Position numbers and translations under genes: made by a program. Below are positions 20,913 through 33,100 of a stretch of DNA of 54,067 nt, piece by piece. Position 1 is the first letter of the stretch, and the number at the start of each line of letters is the position of its first letter. The stretch lies in contig FLMG01001135.1 of NCBI GenBank assembly GCA_900088475.1, positions 1-54,067 of the forward strand. Direction: 5' to 3'. The notes beneath the pieces are model-generated. The model had not been told where the DNA came from and searched no databases. It saw nothing but the letters and a program-made list of their open reading frames with translations. This DNA is from Hyphochytrium catenoides (Eukaryota > Sar > Hyphochytriomycetes > Hyphochytriales > Hyphochytriaceae).

Positions 20913-23429
20913 ATGGCCATGAAGAATGATGATCAGAATGTTCCACTAAGCCCCAAGTTGGCCCATGTCCGACCTCCTCCTAGCAACCTTCCTTCAGAGT
21001 ATGAGTTGCTAATTATAGCACCGTCCTTCCGAGACGGAGAACGATGCGGAAAGATGATCCTTTCTGCGTTAAAAACTGCAGATCACCCCGAGAGGCTACG
21101 CTTTGCCTTTATTGACCAGGTAGGAAGACAACTATAAGGAGTAGATGGAGACACCTTGGTAAGGACAGGGAAGAGACTCAAAGGAAGACATTATTTAGAA
21201 GGATGGTGTGATCCACCTTATGAACATGAGGAGTTACGTATGTGGTTGGCAAAGAAGCACATACTTGGAGATGGGACGGCGCCTGTAACTTCCCCATCAG
21301 CAATTTCTGGTGTAAATGCCCGTAGAAGGTTCCTTTTTACAATGTATCCTCTAGAGGCTGAGCATGTTACCTCTTCATCCTCTGTCTGCAGGTCCTTCCC
21401 GAGGATGCAACATGCGTTGAAGTCTACTGCAGACTTGCTAAAGCTGAAGGCTTCAGCGTCAGGGGAGAGGAGAGAGGAGACGAGCACTGTCCCTATGTGG
21501 AGCGGATAAAGTTTGAAAAGGTGGATGCACTGGAGTCGAAAGGTAAATGAGGGTTAATTGTGAACTTCCGCCCGAAGAACATCAATGAGAAGGGAAGAAG
21601 GAGAAGTCACAGAAGCTTAGCAGAGACACTTGATGCGATGTTTACAAAGGTAGAATCTCAATCGCTTCTTGCTGCAGGACCCATGGTTGCTCGGGCACGC
21701 GCGCAAAAGTTGGTCGGAAAGGAAGAGTTCTGCCTGTCGATCGACTGTCACTCGACTTTTACGGAGCACTGGGACTCCATCATTCTGAAGCAGTGGCTCA
21801 GTGTTGGGAACGAAATGGCAGTCCTCAGCGCCTATCCGCCACCCATAGGAGGCTCCTCTCCCACTATGTCCTACTACATGTGCGAGGTGATCTCCCTTAC
21901 TTAGAAAGTCCCACTGTCTCCAACCGCTTTGTCTTTCGCATTGCACCCTAGTGCGGCACTTCTTGCGGCCAGCACTTGACTATCTGCTCATCACTCTCGC
22001 ATTAGATAGTCCGCAACTCAATGCTTCTTGCCGTAGAGCTCTTCTAGGGAGATTGTGGTCTGCGGTCCTTAAGGCTTTCTTCTGAGAGTGACCTATACTT
22101 GAAATTTAGCCACTACGTGCTCAGTACAGTGCAACGCCATATACTTTTTTCGATTTCTGCCTTAACGCTTTGCCCCTCCCTTAGGTAGTCTCTTCCAAAA
22201 GTGGCGTAGGAGAGGGCTTCGTGCGAATGTCGAGTCCTCACCGAGTTAAGTCGACTCTTCCTCTCCTGCAGCCTTACTGGGGAGCTGGCTTCTCTTTCTC
22301 TAAATGTCATGCGGAACGACGCGTGCCCATAGATCCTCTTACTGACTGGGTGTTTGATGGGGAGGAGTTCAGTCGCGCATTGAGTTTGTGGACTAATGGC
22401 TATGATATGTATGGGCCGCAACATATCCCTATCGAACATGACTACAACCCCGTCCCGCACAATGTATACCAGAGATACGCAACGGTAAGGGTCGCCATCA
22501 TTCTTCAATCTTCTTCCTCTCTACTCGTTTGATTTTCCGTCATCGATGGCTCTCTTCCTTCGGTTTTATACTATTGCTTTGGTCAGTCCATTGTCTCTTG
22601 CGCTTGACGGTAGATGGGCACACTTCTCCGTTGTCATTTACTCTGCTATCACCTACTTTGACCGTTCCGAGGTCACTGGCTGCAATTGTAGTAGCTAGGG
22701 AGAGCTTCCTCAGAATGCCGCACTACTTGTAGAGTGTTTCCTTCATTGTTGAGAAGCTCGTGCTTAAAGCTCTTCCCTCCCTGACCCTAGTTGAAATTGG
22801 ATTTCGTCATACAGCTTTTTCTGAGCTCCTTGAATACCTAGTTGTGCTGGCCCTGCTCACCTCTAACCCTACTTTTGGCTTCGATATTCTGTCAGGTAAA
22901 CGCAGAGAAAAATGTAGCGGACGGTAAGAGGGCAATCAACCGTCTGAAGCTGCAGGCTGGTGTTCCCTTCGATGAGAGAGTAAACACGACGGACATCTCC
23001 CTCTATTCTCCAGGAACAGTGCGGACAGTTGCTCAGTATAAGGCATTTTCGGGTGTCAACGTTCTCCAACCGGATAATTCGGAGAGCAACTGCGGAAAAG
23101 TGCTACACTGGATGCCCTACGATGACGTCAGGCCCCTACACGCACTGCCTGGGATCAAAGATTGGCTTCGGCAGTATGAAGCAGCCAGATGTCAGGAACA
23201 GAACAGAGAAGAAGGGTTGCGGGAGAAGGATAGGGAAGCGGAGGTCCTACAATTAAGAGGGATGGCAACACGAGGGCCAACGTTAGAAGTGGCCTGGAAC
23301 AGTGGAGCCTGGCTTTTGCTAGGCGCTATGCTAGCCATTGGCTTTCTTCTCTGGCGAAAACGCCATATGGCACCACAGTCTGTGCGCAGGGCCCTTGGTC
23401 TTTCCAAGCCGCCTTCCAGCGTCCTCTAG
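20913..23429 (+). CDS. GlcNAc-type glycosyltransferase (Skp1-GnT-like family) with C-terminal TM helix, 5 exons, 466 aa
   Basis: Probably transfers GlcNAc to a protein acceptor. Exons: 20913-21119, 21392-21542, 21678-21886, 22185-22484, 22896-23429; 1401 nt in phase. Family blocks in order: an N-terminal strand ELLIIAPSFRDGERCGKMI, FAFIDQ, then CPYVERIKFEKVDALESKGPMVARARAQKLVGKEEFCL (read in pieces across exons 2-3), the IDCH motif in the position of the family's IDSH/DxH metal site, VLSAYPPP, the GAGFSFSKCHAERRVPIDP block, and FDGEE with the LWTNGYDMYGP stretch. This is the PF11397-type arrangement. A single hydrophobic helix WLLLGAMLAIGFLLW followed by RKRH lies near the C-terminus (about residues 417-435). 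With no N-terminal signal anchor, the protein looks tail-anchored with a cytosolic catalytic domain, like cytoplasmic Skp1-modifying enzymes but membrane-tethered. Confidence 0.85.
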
Positions 23430-25371
23430 AGCTGTCAGCACTAGGATTAGCCCAAGACTAGGCAGATGTTTCTAAATTATTCTTATCAGGGCAGATTGCG
23501 CCTCTCGTTCCCCTCCTCAGTCCTGGGTCTTCTCTCTCACTGTGTTTCTTTCCTTTTATCTATGCATAAGACCGCTCTTTCGTCCTCAACTTCAAAAGCC
23601 TAGCACACACCCGCTTTATTGAAAGAGCAGAACCGCCAGATGACAGAAGCCTTGTTCAGAGGAAGTGTAGCTTCGTCGTGGCGCTAGCGACCTCAAGAAG
23701 TGTCTGTACAACCCACCCAGACCACTAAGCCTGAGGTCTTCTGACTCTCTTAGTGCTTCGCTTTCATCTCTTCATGCGTTGACATAACTCAGCATGCGCA
23801 CATCCTTGGCACTTCCAGAAGGGCAACTGAAGCGCCGCGTCTGGCCTACATGCAGACCATTGTTGCTCTATCCGCATGCTCTAGCGTCCCGGAGACAGCT
23901 CTCAGACTTCGCCGTGGGTCTCTATGTTTCTCCCCCATAATCTGCGGCACTCTCCTCCTGGCTTCTTATCAACTCTTACGATTCTCTCTTAGTACACGCC
24001 TTGCTCTCCCTCTCTCTGTCTGCGCCTGTTACAATATCTCTTGCCTCTGTCCCTCTATGTCTCTGTCTCTATCTGTCTTTGTCTTTAGCGCTCGGGCTCC
24101 TGACACATATCTCTCCGATCTCTGTCTATTATTTGTCATTCTTTATCCTATTTTGCCCCCTGCCTTTCTCTGCTCTGTCTGTCTCATTCTCCTCTTCCTC
24201 TGTCTCTGCCCCTCTCTGTCTCCCTATTTATTGTCCTTAGCGGATCTTTGCATCAATGAAGAGAAGCCCCACAGGACGGAACCTATTATTATCCTTTAAG
24301 CCCTCGTAAATATCCTCATCTCCTGGCCCTTCTATGTATTACCACGACTTTCCCTTAGCCCCTCCCCCACCAAACTCTGTCTATTCCTCTCAACAACACC
24401 ATGCTCTCTTGGTCTACCTCGCGGCCTAGGATTAGCAAACGTCTCGGCCAACCTAGCCCAACCCCATTCAGGGTATCATGGTTAGCCCCAGTATCATCTA
24501 AAAGAGTTGGGCAGATCGCCCAAGTCAACGAACTTACAGGTAACCTGGGTCTCTTGGGTGTTAGGTGGAATATGTTCTAGAAAGCTTCACATTCCGTCAC
24601 CTGCAGCCGAGCCAGACTAAGGCGTTAATACGGAGTACGATTAGATGCACTGTACCCCGTTACATAGTATTGAGCGGAATATGATCAGGGTGAAAAATGC
24701 CTCTCAAAAGTCTGAGAAGCGGCTGATGAAAATCCAACACGCATTTTTTCTTGGGGTCTATCGAGCATCCTCGCCCGCCCCGGCCCGCCCCGCCCGACAG
24801 CAGCAGCTAACAAGAGCGCAAAGGAGAAGATAAGCAGCAGCGTCGAAGATTGTCGGGGTCTGGGGTCTGGCGTTGATGACGGACCTCTCTTTATCTGTCC
24901 CCGCCTTGGTCCTTTTGACGCCTTCCTTTTTATAGAGGTTCCTCCATTTCGTTGAAGCTTCACTCAGAAGATATAGTCGCAGGCGGAGGGAGCTTGATAG
25001 AAGTCTCCTTCGGACGTCTTACCAACTAAAGTTCAGCCTAATCTCTCCCAGTAAATGGTAAGCTCCAGCATAAGTAACTGCGGTGGCATCGCTTGTGTCC
25101 ACTAGACCCAACCCTCACTCTATTCGCAACTCTATTCGCACTTGTTAGGTCCCCACTGGCAAAAACACCTGAGGGTGTGACGGTGGGAGTGCACCACCAC
25201 CAGCTGAAGATATTATCCTAAGGAACGCGCTTCCAAGGCGCTGGCGGACAGAGAGGAGAGCAGGTGGGCTAGGCTTGCCCCCATCTTGGGACGATGCATC
25301 GACCCCCTTCGCAGGTATGTTATGCTGGTATCCCTTCCTCGAACCGTGACCGATTCATTCGGCCGTTTAAC
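23430..25371. other. Long intergenic region (about 1.9 kb)
   Basis: No convincing gene. It contains a plus-strand CT-rich low-complexity frame (23850-24299), a GC-rich CCCGCCC cluster near 24773-24800, and a minus-strand frame at 24685-24963 with a basic N-terminus and one hydrophobic segment but no ATG start. A 7-codon ATG exon at 25294-25314 with a GTATGT donor could be an alternative first exon of the next gene. Confidence 0.5.
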
Positions 25372-27103
25372 ATGTCATGGGCGCAGGGGCTTGACCAGCA
25401 GGCTCTCATGCTGGAACACATCGTAGCGGATGAGCAACACAGAATGCGGCACAAGCTGGGGATGATTGAGTCTTGGATCCCAAACGAGGCTAGTCTTAAC
25501 TGCTTTCTTCTCCGCCTTAGTAGTTACCAATCCGGATCTGTATCAATTGTTAGTCCTGCACTATCTGTGTACCGACCGTCTTACCCCTCTTTTGCTGGCC
25601 TCCTCTTAGGCTTCTCCTGCCAAGTGCAATATCTTTATGACTCGTGATTGGGCGACAAACTCCAAGCTTCTGCTGCTTGTGAACTGTGGCAAAGGCATCC
25701 CTCCAGGCATCTGGAGTCGTAGTCTGGTGTTGGAGTCCCAGGCGCAGGGTCAGACTTCGGGGGGCAGCAGGCCAGGATCAATGTAAGCAGCATAAAAGAG
25801 GAAAGCGATTGCCACCTCTGGGCTGCTGACACTTCCTTCTCTGTAATTTTCGTTTCCCGGTCTGTCGTTCTTTGTCTTGCTCTGCCTTGTACTCTCCTTC
25901 TCTTCTAGGTATGCATATATTGGAGCAGCGATCCAAAACAGGATGGCGTGCGTCGTGCTTAATCCCAACGTCAACACCTCCATTGTAGGCGACCAGAAGG
26001 TAATGATAACATCCACTCCTCAGGTTGTTCGTTACTTCCTCTTGTCCGCACAACTGGCTATCCCTTACCTACTCTCATTAACCCCCTCTCTCTCATCTCT
26101 CTTCTCAATGCCCCCAGATCCCAATACCTTTTTCGGGCACCCCCGAGCAGCATGTGAACTTTGTTTGGGAAGCCTATTTGACACAAGCATCAGCAAAGGA
26201 AATCTTCATCGTAGCCTACGGGAGAGGTGGAGCACTGGCAAAATACTTGCTTGAATCCCAGCCTGGGCTCAGACAAAGACTCTGTGCCATTGCTTTCGTC
26301 GAGTCGAGCCATAGAACTTCAGCCACAGACCTACCAGTAAGGAGTAGCGACGTCGGCCTCTCTCTCTCTCTCCCTTTTTGGTGCCTCTCCTTCGCCTTTC
26401 AAAGCTCAACATGTTCCTGGCGTCAGCCTTAGTGCGCTTGCTATTCAGTGACCGCTAAGTCAGAGGGCCTAATATCATACGCTACGAATGCTCGTCATGT
26501 GCTCTCAGGATATTCGACGGCTTTTAAGCACACGTGCCATCAACTGGAAACGCTCTACGGAGATGGCGGGCGTACAGCTGCATGACACAGACGCGTTAGG
26601 ATGCCTCAGCCTATCAGCAGGAGAACCTCCTGGCAACACGACTTCCAACACTGCCTGGACCATCGGCGCAAGCATGGAGACAGTGTTTGCGTTTTTCAGG
26701 ACAGCTTCAGGTACAATCCTTATCTATCTTGTCTCTTGCGGATGTGACGCGGAGTGCCTCCTTCTGCTCAAGGCTTCGATTGCTGCTGGCCGTACCTAGT
26801 TTCTTCTCATTATTGACAACTCTGAGATCAATCTTTCTTTCTTCCTCTGTTTCTCTCGCTGGCCCCCTAGCTTCGACAGGTCAACCATCCTCGGAACCTA
26901 AGCAACCGAGTGGTAGTCCGTCCGCTAGTCGACAGGGCCATGAGTCTCCGTCTAAGGACGACAGCATGGACATGCACATGGATGATAGTGACATGACAGA
27001 CTCCTACCCAGAGATCAGGTCGGTAGTCAGACGGGCGTGTAATCATCTCACTGGCCAAAAGACGATTTATAGCGCTATCTTTATCTTGATCCTATCCTCT
27101 TAA
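25372..27103 (+). CDS. Arb2/FAM172A-like domain protein, 6 exons, 361 aa
   Basis: Arb2-domain proteins (FAM172A/ARB2A in animals, Arb2 in fission yeast) act in Argonaute/heterochromatin or splicing contexts and have an alpha/beta-hydrolase-like fold. Exons: 25372-25539, 25610-25782, 25909-25999, 26118-26336, 26509-26710, 26871-27103; 1086 nt in phase. Family blocks: IFMTRDWATNSKLLLLVNCGKG, GIWSRSL, YAYIGAAIQNRMACVVLNPN, EQHVNFVWEAYL, IFIVAYGRGGALAKYLLE, and AIAFVESSHR. The nucleophile-elbow position reads AYGRGG where related proteins have AHSYGG, so the Ser is absent and hydrolase activity is unlikely. The C-terminal 80 residues are Ser/Met/Asp-rich and disordered. An alternative start exon is 25294-25314 (MHRPPSQ), splicing at 25387. 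The 3' end could also splice at 27019 to a downstream exon. Confidence 0.78.
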
Positions 27104-27342
27104 TGGTCTAAACGGGGATAGAATATTGAGCAGAGAGTAGAGGGTGCTATAGGCTTGCAGGGTATTGTCAGCTCCTCTCGCTTAAAGAACCGCTCATAGT
27201 AGCCTCTCTTCCACAATTGCCATACTGTAAGCTCTGCCTGTCTCATCTTACGCAGGGTCTATGACCTGCGTCTCTGTGGCCTCTTACGGTTTCGATGCCT
27301 CCTCTGCGTTCTCTTCTTCCAAATCATTGTAGGGCAAGCAAG

Positions 27343-29793
27343 ATGGGAAAGGATGTTTTTACCAAGACCTTAACAGTGAATGACTTTGAGTTTCTCTCCG
27401 TGGTGGGCAAGGGCGCATATGGAAAGGTTTTCCTTGTGAGAAAGAAGACAGGAAAGCACCAAGGCAGGGTCTTTGCGATGAAAGTCCTTAGAAAGGAATA
27501 CGTCTTCAAGAAAAAGCAGGTCCCCCTTAGTGCTAGCTACCTTCTCCTTGTTCCACATCCCACTGTTGTTCCCTTGTACAGCTATCACTGAGTTGCCCTT
27601 GCATGGTGCAACCTTCGCCTGACATCGCTTTCATTGCAGGTGGAGCACACCAAGTCCGAGCAGCGGATCCTGAAGTACGTGGACCATCCTTTCGTGGTGC
27701 GCCTTCGCTATGCCTTTCAGAATCCAGCCAAACTCTATCTGGTTATGGACTATTATAGCGGGTATGGTGTCCTTTGCTTTAGCTTTCTCTTACTTTGTCG
27801 GCCTTGGTTAGTCACTATTGATCACTACTTTTTTGAATGCTTCTGTTGCGTCTTGCAATGCTATCTGACCGAGCTACTAATCCCTTAACTACTTTCCCCT
27901 TCATGGGAAATGTATCTGTTTCATCTCCTGCTTACTTGCTGCCATCCACAGTGGCTCTCTCTTTTATCACCTGCGAAAAGAGAAGCGTTTTCCGGAAGAG
28001 AGAGCCCGGTTTTACGCTGCTGAGCTGGTCCTGGCTATCGCGCATCTACACAGCCTCCATATCATGTACCGAGACCTGAAGCTGGAAAATATTCTAATGG
28101 ACGAGTCGGGACACCTCGCCATCACGGATTTTGGGCTTTCCAAGGAGAATGATCAGGGCACCACGTTTGTCGGGACTCCAGAATGTAAGCAATAGCATCC
28201 CTTCCCACCACTTTCCTTCTATCGCAATCAAGCTGGACTTCCCTTTTAGAGATTGTCATCTATGTCTTGCCTTTGCTTTTCTTTTTCTTTTGGAAGATGG
28301 CGACTCAATGTCGTCTCTGCATGTTCCGAAACAATTAGGGCAGAGCTTTGGCTATGACATCCTCTTTGTCAAGTTGTGTTTGGCCTCTGGCGTTGCTTTT
28401 TTCTCCTTTCCTATCTAACGAAATGGTATTTGGTAGCCGTCGCCTGGCATCTATATATTACCTCTCTGGATGATCGGACGTATCTATTTTGCCATCCAGG
28501 CGCTGACAACTGACCTCGGTAGCCGCTTCCTAACACTCCTCTACTCCTCTTTCTTTATGTATCGTTATTGGACTCTTTCTCTCATAGACCTTGCCCCAGA
28601 GCTCCTTTCGAGCCAGTTGACGCCCACACCTAGCACCTATGGCAAGAGCGTGGACTGGTGGAGTTATGGCGTTCTGGTTTACGAAATGATTGCCGGACGG
28701 ACGCCTTTCTTTAATGCGAACAGGAAGACAATGTTCCAGTCCATTTTGCAGGGAGATGTCCAGTTCCAACCTGAGCTATTCTCACCAGTTGCCCAAGACT
28801 TTGTTAGAGGTAAGAATGTTGATATGATAATCTTGCTTCCAAGCTCTGCGATCTCCGTTTTTCTTACGGAGATGGCTAGATAGAGCTAGTTTAGGAGTCA
28901 GTGTTGAAAAACTTTTAGTGGTCTCTATCTAGTTAAGGGCTGTTGCTCTTCTCCAGCACCTTTTCCTCTTCGATTGGACTCTTTCTTATCCCGGCTTCCC
29001 TTTCCGACTGTTGCTGACTCCGCACTGGCTAGCCCTTTTGGTTAAGGATCCGAACCGCCGGTTAGGGTGTGGTCAGGACGGACCGCGTGAGATTATGGCC
29101 CACCCATGGTTCATTGGAATCGTCTGGCCGAATCTCATGAGAAAGGAAGTCACACCACCTTACTTACCGCCAGTCACTAATAGTGCAGATACAAGGTGAC
29201 TTGATCTCAGCTGATGCTCCTTGCCTTACCTGGACCACGCCAATCGGGCGCGTTATGTTCGTCAAACGTACACTATTGGCGTTCGGAATCCTAACTCCGT
29301 TTGTTATATTGACTGGCTTTGGCGCCTCTATCTCACTCTCTTACTCACTGGCCTCTACTGCCGGGCACCGTAAGCTCAAGTTCCTCTAACCTCTACACCT
29401 TCAGTTTCGTCCCCACAGTCTTTAAAAAACAGGAGGTGGCCGACTCGCCTGTTCAGAGCAGCCTACAAGGCAGAAACACTGCCTGGCACTTTGAAGACTT
29501 CTCCTACATGGGGTCAGAGGCCACAAGAGCAGGAGGCTCCTTCTTCAGCAGGCCCAGCGAGGCCTTTGCCAAGTCTATGGATATGAGCACCTCTATGGGT
29601 AATGATCGCCTGTGTTCATTCATACACTCCCTGTCCGCTCCACTTTGATCGTCGCCCTTCACCTGGTGGGATGGTGTTCACGAGATATTGCACGCTTTAC
29701 CTCTGCATTAAGTACAGAAGATTCAATATGTCCCTGTATTTCCTTTTTGTTGCTGCGCTGACGTCCGCTTTCTCCGATGATGTAGATCGATGA
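27343..29793 (+). CDS. AGC-family Ser/Thr protein kinase (S6K/SGK/AKT-like), about 7 exons, about 372 aa
   Basis: A growth or stress signalling kinase. Exons: 27343-27519, 27640-27761, 27952-28184, 28588-28809, 29033-29195, 29405-29598 and a tentative 8-nt last exon 29786-29793. Catalytic motifs: GKGAYGKV glycine loop (about residues 22-29), VFAMK lysine (K47), YRDLKLEN catalytic loop, DFGLS, a T-loop TTFVGTPEYLAPE with the PDK1-type Thr, VDWWSYGVLVYEM, and LLVKDPNRRLG. The AGC tail has a hydrophobic motif FEDFSYM, the FxxF(S/T)Y type of AKT/SGK/S6K. There is no PH, C1 or C2 domain before the kinase, so it is not a canonical AKT or PKC. The start follows no upstream domain; an in-frame ATG at 27295 would add 16 residues. 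If the last intron is not used, the frame runs to 29648 and adds a short tail. Confidence 0.87.
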
Positions 29794-30782
29794 GTGGCAA
29801 GATAGCGGCCCTGGACACAAGTCTATCTAATTGGGCTTTCAGGGCAAAGTTTTTACACTCAAAGGAAGTAGTACCAGCAAAGTTCTCTGCCAAGGCTAAG
29901 TTAATGTTATTTACTATCACATGGCCGACAAAGCGCTTTGAGCAAGGGCAGGGGTAGTAGGACTGGAAGTCAGCGAACGAGGAGGGAAGTCCTTCCAACT
30001 TTCTGCACTTTCTTTCTATAGTATAGTGCTATTTGCTACGTTGGCTCTTGTCCTCCGTGCCAATGGCAAGTTTGATAGTCTTCCCTCTTCCCGTTGACAA
30101 GCTCCCAGACCGTCCAAGGCTCTAGAGTATCTCTCTGGACCGTGACTAGTCGTTACCGGCTGCGGTCCTAGCCTTGGACGTTTTCCTTGTGATGTGGGAC
30201 TCGGGCCCCACCAACCCAATGTCTCCTGCGCCCACCCATCCTCACAACGGTAAGTTAACCGTTGGGTGCGGAGACAGAGCTGCTTGTAGATATCGTTGAC
30301 AATAGTCATTATGTTATGAATGAAGAGACAGAGGAGGAAGAGGTAATGCTTCATTTTTCCAGTTCTTTACAGATCTTTAGGCCAACCATGTGCCAAGACA
30401 GATATCTCACTAGATATGATGTGAGAGTGATAGAGTATATATAATTAATTAAACAGCTCCCCAGAGAAAGATGCAGACAGAGTGAGGAAGAGCTCCTACC
30501 AGACAAGAAGTGGCTGAATGCGGGCTGAGCCCATTTTATTTCTGGAGAAAAGCCAATACTAATCCGTAATCCAGACGCCAAGCTGCATAACAGAGATTAT
30601 TGGGCACTGTGAGGTGCCTACAAGTTCTAGGTAGGCGGTGGACACACTACTGAAGAAGCACATTGTGATTCAGAGCCTTCTTCCTAGCTCTGTCTATCAG
30701 TATCTTTTTCCTACTGTGAGTTTCCTCAGTGTCGTTGCAATCTGCCACTGCTCACACGGCGAAAGAGGGTTGGCAAGGAAGT
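29794..30782. other. Intergenic region between the kinase and TM9SF genes
   Basis: About 1 kb. An ATG-initiated plus-strand frame at about 29791-29958 reads MSGKIAALDTSLSNWAF and continues basic and open for some 55 codons. It may be a small gene or part of an alternative 3' end of the kinase. Nothing else is convincing. Confidence 0.4.
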
Positions 30783-32929
30783 ATGCAGGTCCTCGCGCTC
30801 TTCTCTTCCTGTCTCCTGGCGGGATGGGCGCTTCCTGTCGCGCACGCTGCTTTCTATCTACCAGGGGTCTCACCAAAGTCATTTGCAGTGGGCGAAGAAG
30901 TTCCTCTAGACGCTAACAAATTGACTTCGGTTAGAACCCAGCTCCCGTATGATTACTTTGACCTTCCCTTCTGTAACTCTATGGGAGAAGAGAGAGAAGA
31001 AAATCTTGGAGAAATTCTCTCAGGTTAGCGACGACACCGGCATTTGGTGCTGTGAAGAGTTTCATTGGCTGTATAAAAGCGTGCGCTCTTCGCATCCTTG
31101 GTCTTCGAGCGCGTTCCTTTGTGAAGAAATCGTATACGGACTCTTTTGGGACAAAAGTCTCTTATTGTTAGCCGTTTCTTACTTGACTTCTATTTGGCAC
31201 CATCATGCAGGTGATATTCTCAGGGAGTCTGGATATAAGCTGAAGATGCTGGAGCCGACCCGCTGTGAGGTTATCTGCCACCGGAAGTACTCCGGCGAAG
31301 AGGTGAAGAAGTTTGCAGAGATGATTGAGGAAGAATATAAAGTTCATTGGGTCGTAGACAACCTTCCAGTCGCGTACTATATGCACAGAGACGACGAACA
31401 GGGGCACCAGCTTTCTAGAGGATTTCCTCTTGGCTACATGGCCAAGGATCGTCATTATCTGAACAATCACGTTCGGATCATTATCCGCGTGTATCCAGGA
31501 CTGAACAAAGAGACAGGTGTGAAGGAGTTCGATGGCTATCGTATCGTCGGCTTTGAAGTAGAACCCAAGTCTGTGAGACACAAGCTGCACGAGGGCAAGA
31601 CGCTTGGCGATAAAATTGAAGGAGTGAAGGACCTGCGGACTTGCAATCTTCACTCTGGCGATTCGGTGAGTATCAGAGACACGACATATGCTTATTCTTG
31701 TTTCTGCTGATGCTGCTAGGAGTCTCTTTCGTGTTTTCTTATCTTCTCGCTGGTCTAGATGAAGTAGCCATCGTCTGTCTCATAGCTGTCATAAGCCCAT
31801 CCTCCCGCTAACATCACATCCTTCTCCTGTCAATGTTGTCCTTACTCTCAGAGTGCTAGTGGCGATCCCCAGCCCGTTGATGCGCCGGACACTGTGATCT
31901 TCTCCTACGACGTGGAATGGAAAGAAGATCTGTCCACCACCTGGGCTAATAGATGGGATCCGTACCTCTCTTCTTCAGATCCCAGTGACCAGATTCATTG
32001 GTTCTCGATTATCAACTCCTCTATGATTGTCCTCTTCCTTACCGGGATGATTGCACTGATCATGCTTAGGACCTTGCACAGAGACATTTCGAAATACAAT
32101 GAGCTTTCACAGGACGAGGCACAGGAAGAAACGGGATGGAAGTTGGTTCACGGAGATGTCTTCCGCCCTCCGCAGTTCTCTCCGATGCTGTTTTCAGTCT
32201 TTGTTGGCACTGGAGCCCAGGTGTGCGCGATGACAGCGTCAACTATGCTATTCGCTCTCTTGGGCTTCCTCTCGCCTGCCAACCGCGGAGGACTTCTCAC
32301 GGCCTTCCTTCTGCTGTTTGTCTTCATGGGCAGCCTTGCCGGGTACTACTCTGCTCGGATCTATAAGATGTTCCACGGCAAAGAGTGGAAGAGGAACACG
32401 ATGTTAACGGCTACTCTCTATCCTGGCGTTATCTTTGGACTCTTCTTCGTCCTAAATCTCTTTGTATGGGGCAAGGGATCTTNNNNNNNNNNNNNNNNNN
32501 NNNNNNNNNNNNNTAGGCGGCATTCTTCCTTTTGGTGCTGTCTTCATTGAACTGTTCTTCATCATGTCCTCGCTCTGGCTGCACCAGATTTACTACGTGT
32601 TTGGCTTTCTTACACTGGTGCTGATCATCCTGCTTGCCACCTGTGCGGAGGTGACCATCGTAATGTGTTACTTCCAGCTCTGCGCTGAAGATTATCGCTG
32701 GTGGTGGAGATCTTTCCTCACCTCCGGGTCTGCGGCTTTCTACCTCTATCTCTACTCGTTCATGTACTTCTTTAGCAGGCTCAACATCACTGGCTTTGTC
32801 TCTGCTCTCCTGTACTATGGGTACATGGCCATGATTGCCATTACATTCTTCTTCTTCACTGGAACGGTGGGCTTTGCAGCTTGCTTCTGGTTCACAAGGA
32901 AGATCTACAGTTCTATCAAGATTGACTAG
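30783..32929 (+). CDS. TM9SF (nonaspanin) Golgi/endosomal membrane protein, 3 exons, interrupted by an assembly gap
   Basis: Nonaspanins have a luminal N-domain and nine TM helices and act in endosome/Golgi trafficking. Exons: 30783-31023, 31211-31665, 31852-32929. A signal peptide (about residues 1-22) is followed by the mature start AFYLPGVSPKSFAVGEEV and by LTSVRTQLPYDYFDLPFC, NLGEIL, GYMAKDRHYLNNHVRIIIRV and FEVEPKSVRH. In exon 3, FSYDVEWKEDL precedes TM1; then come TM blocks including GALAGYYSARIYKM-like sequence, and FYLYLYSFMYFFSRL near the end. The C-terminus YSSIKID carries the family KxD COPI-type signal. A run of 31 N at 32483-32513 lies between WGKGS and GGILPFGAVFIE. The block that relatives have there (SSxxPFGT ... 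RTNxIPRQIP) is missing and the frame breaks across the N run, so the N number is not the true length. Confidence 0.92.
32483..32513. other. Assembly gap (31 N)
   Basis: Unknown bases inside exon 3 of the TM9SF gene. The flanking coding frames do not join in phase across 31 bases. Family comparison suggests roughly 70 residues (about 200 nt), possibly with an intron, are absent. Confidence 0.98.
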
Positions 32930-33100
32930 AGACTGACCTCCATAGTTCTTTCTTCCACCTTCGAGCCTTCACTCATCTCTCATTTCTCTTCTTTTGGGCA
33001 ACTGCGTCACTCACCCTGACATTCCAAGACATGCCTGACAGCTACTATTGCTTGGAGAGGCTGCGGGCAGAGGGTAGAATAGGAGTTACTCTCTATCATT

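Noticed and set aside
23850-24299. 149-codon plus-strand ORF
   Set aside because: The sequence is a CT-rich low-complexity tract that translates to Leu/Ser/Cys repeats; there are no conserved motifs, and the exon-like boundaries do not fit neighbours.
24773-24800. GC-rich CCCGCCC cluster as a regulatory element
   Set aside because: It is far from any start codon I can support and has no defined motif beyond composition.
24685-24963. Minus-strand 92-codon frame with basic N-terminus and one hydrophobic segment
   Set aside because: It opens with GTG, has no ATG and no matching exon, and overlaps a GC-rich simple-sequence patch.
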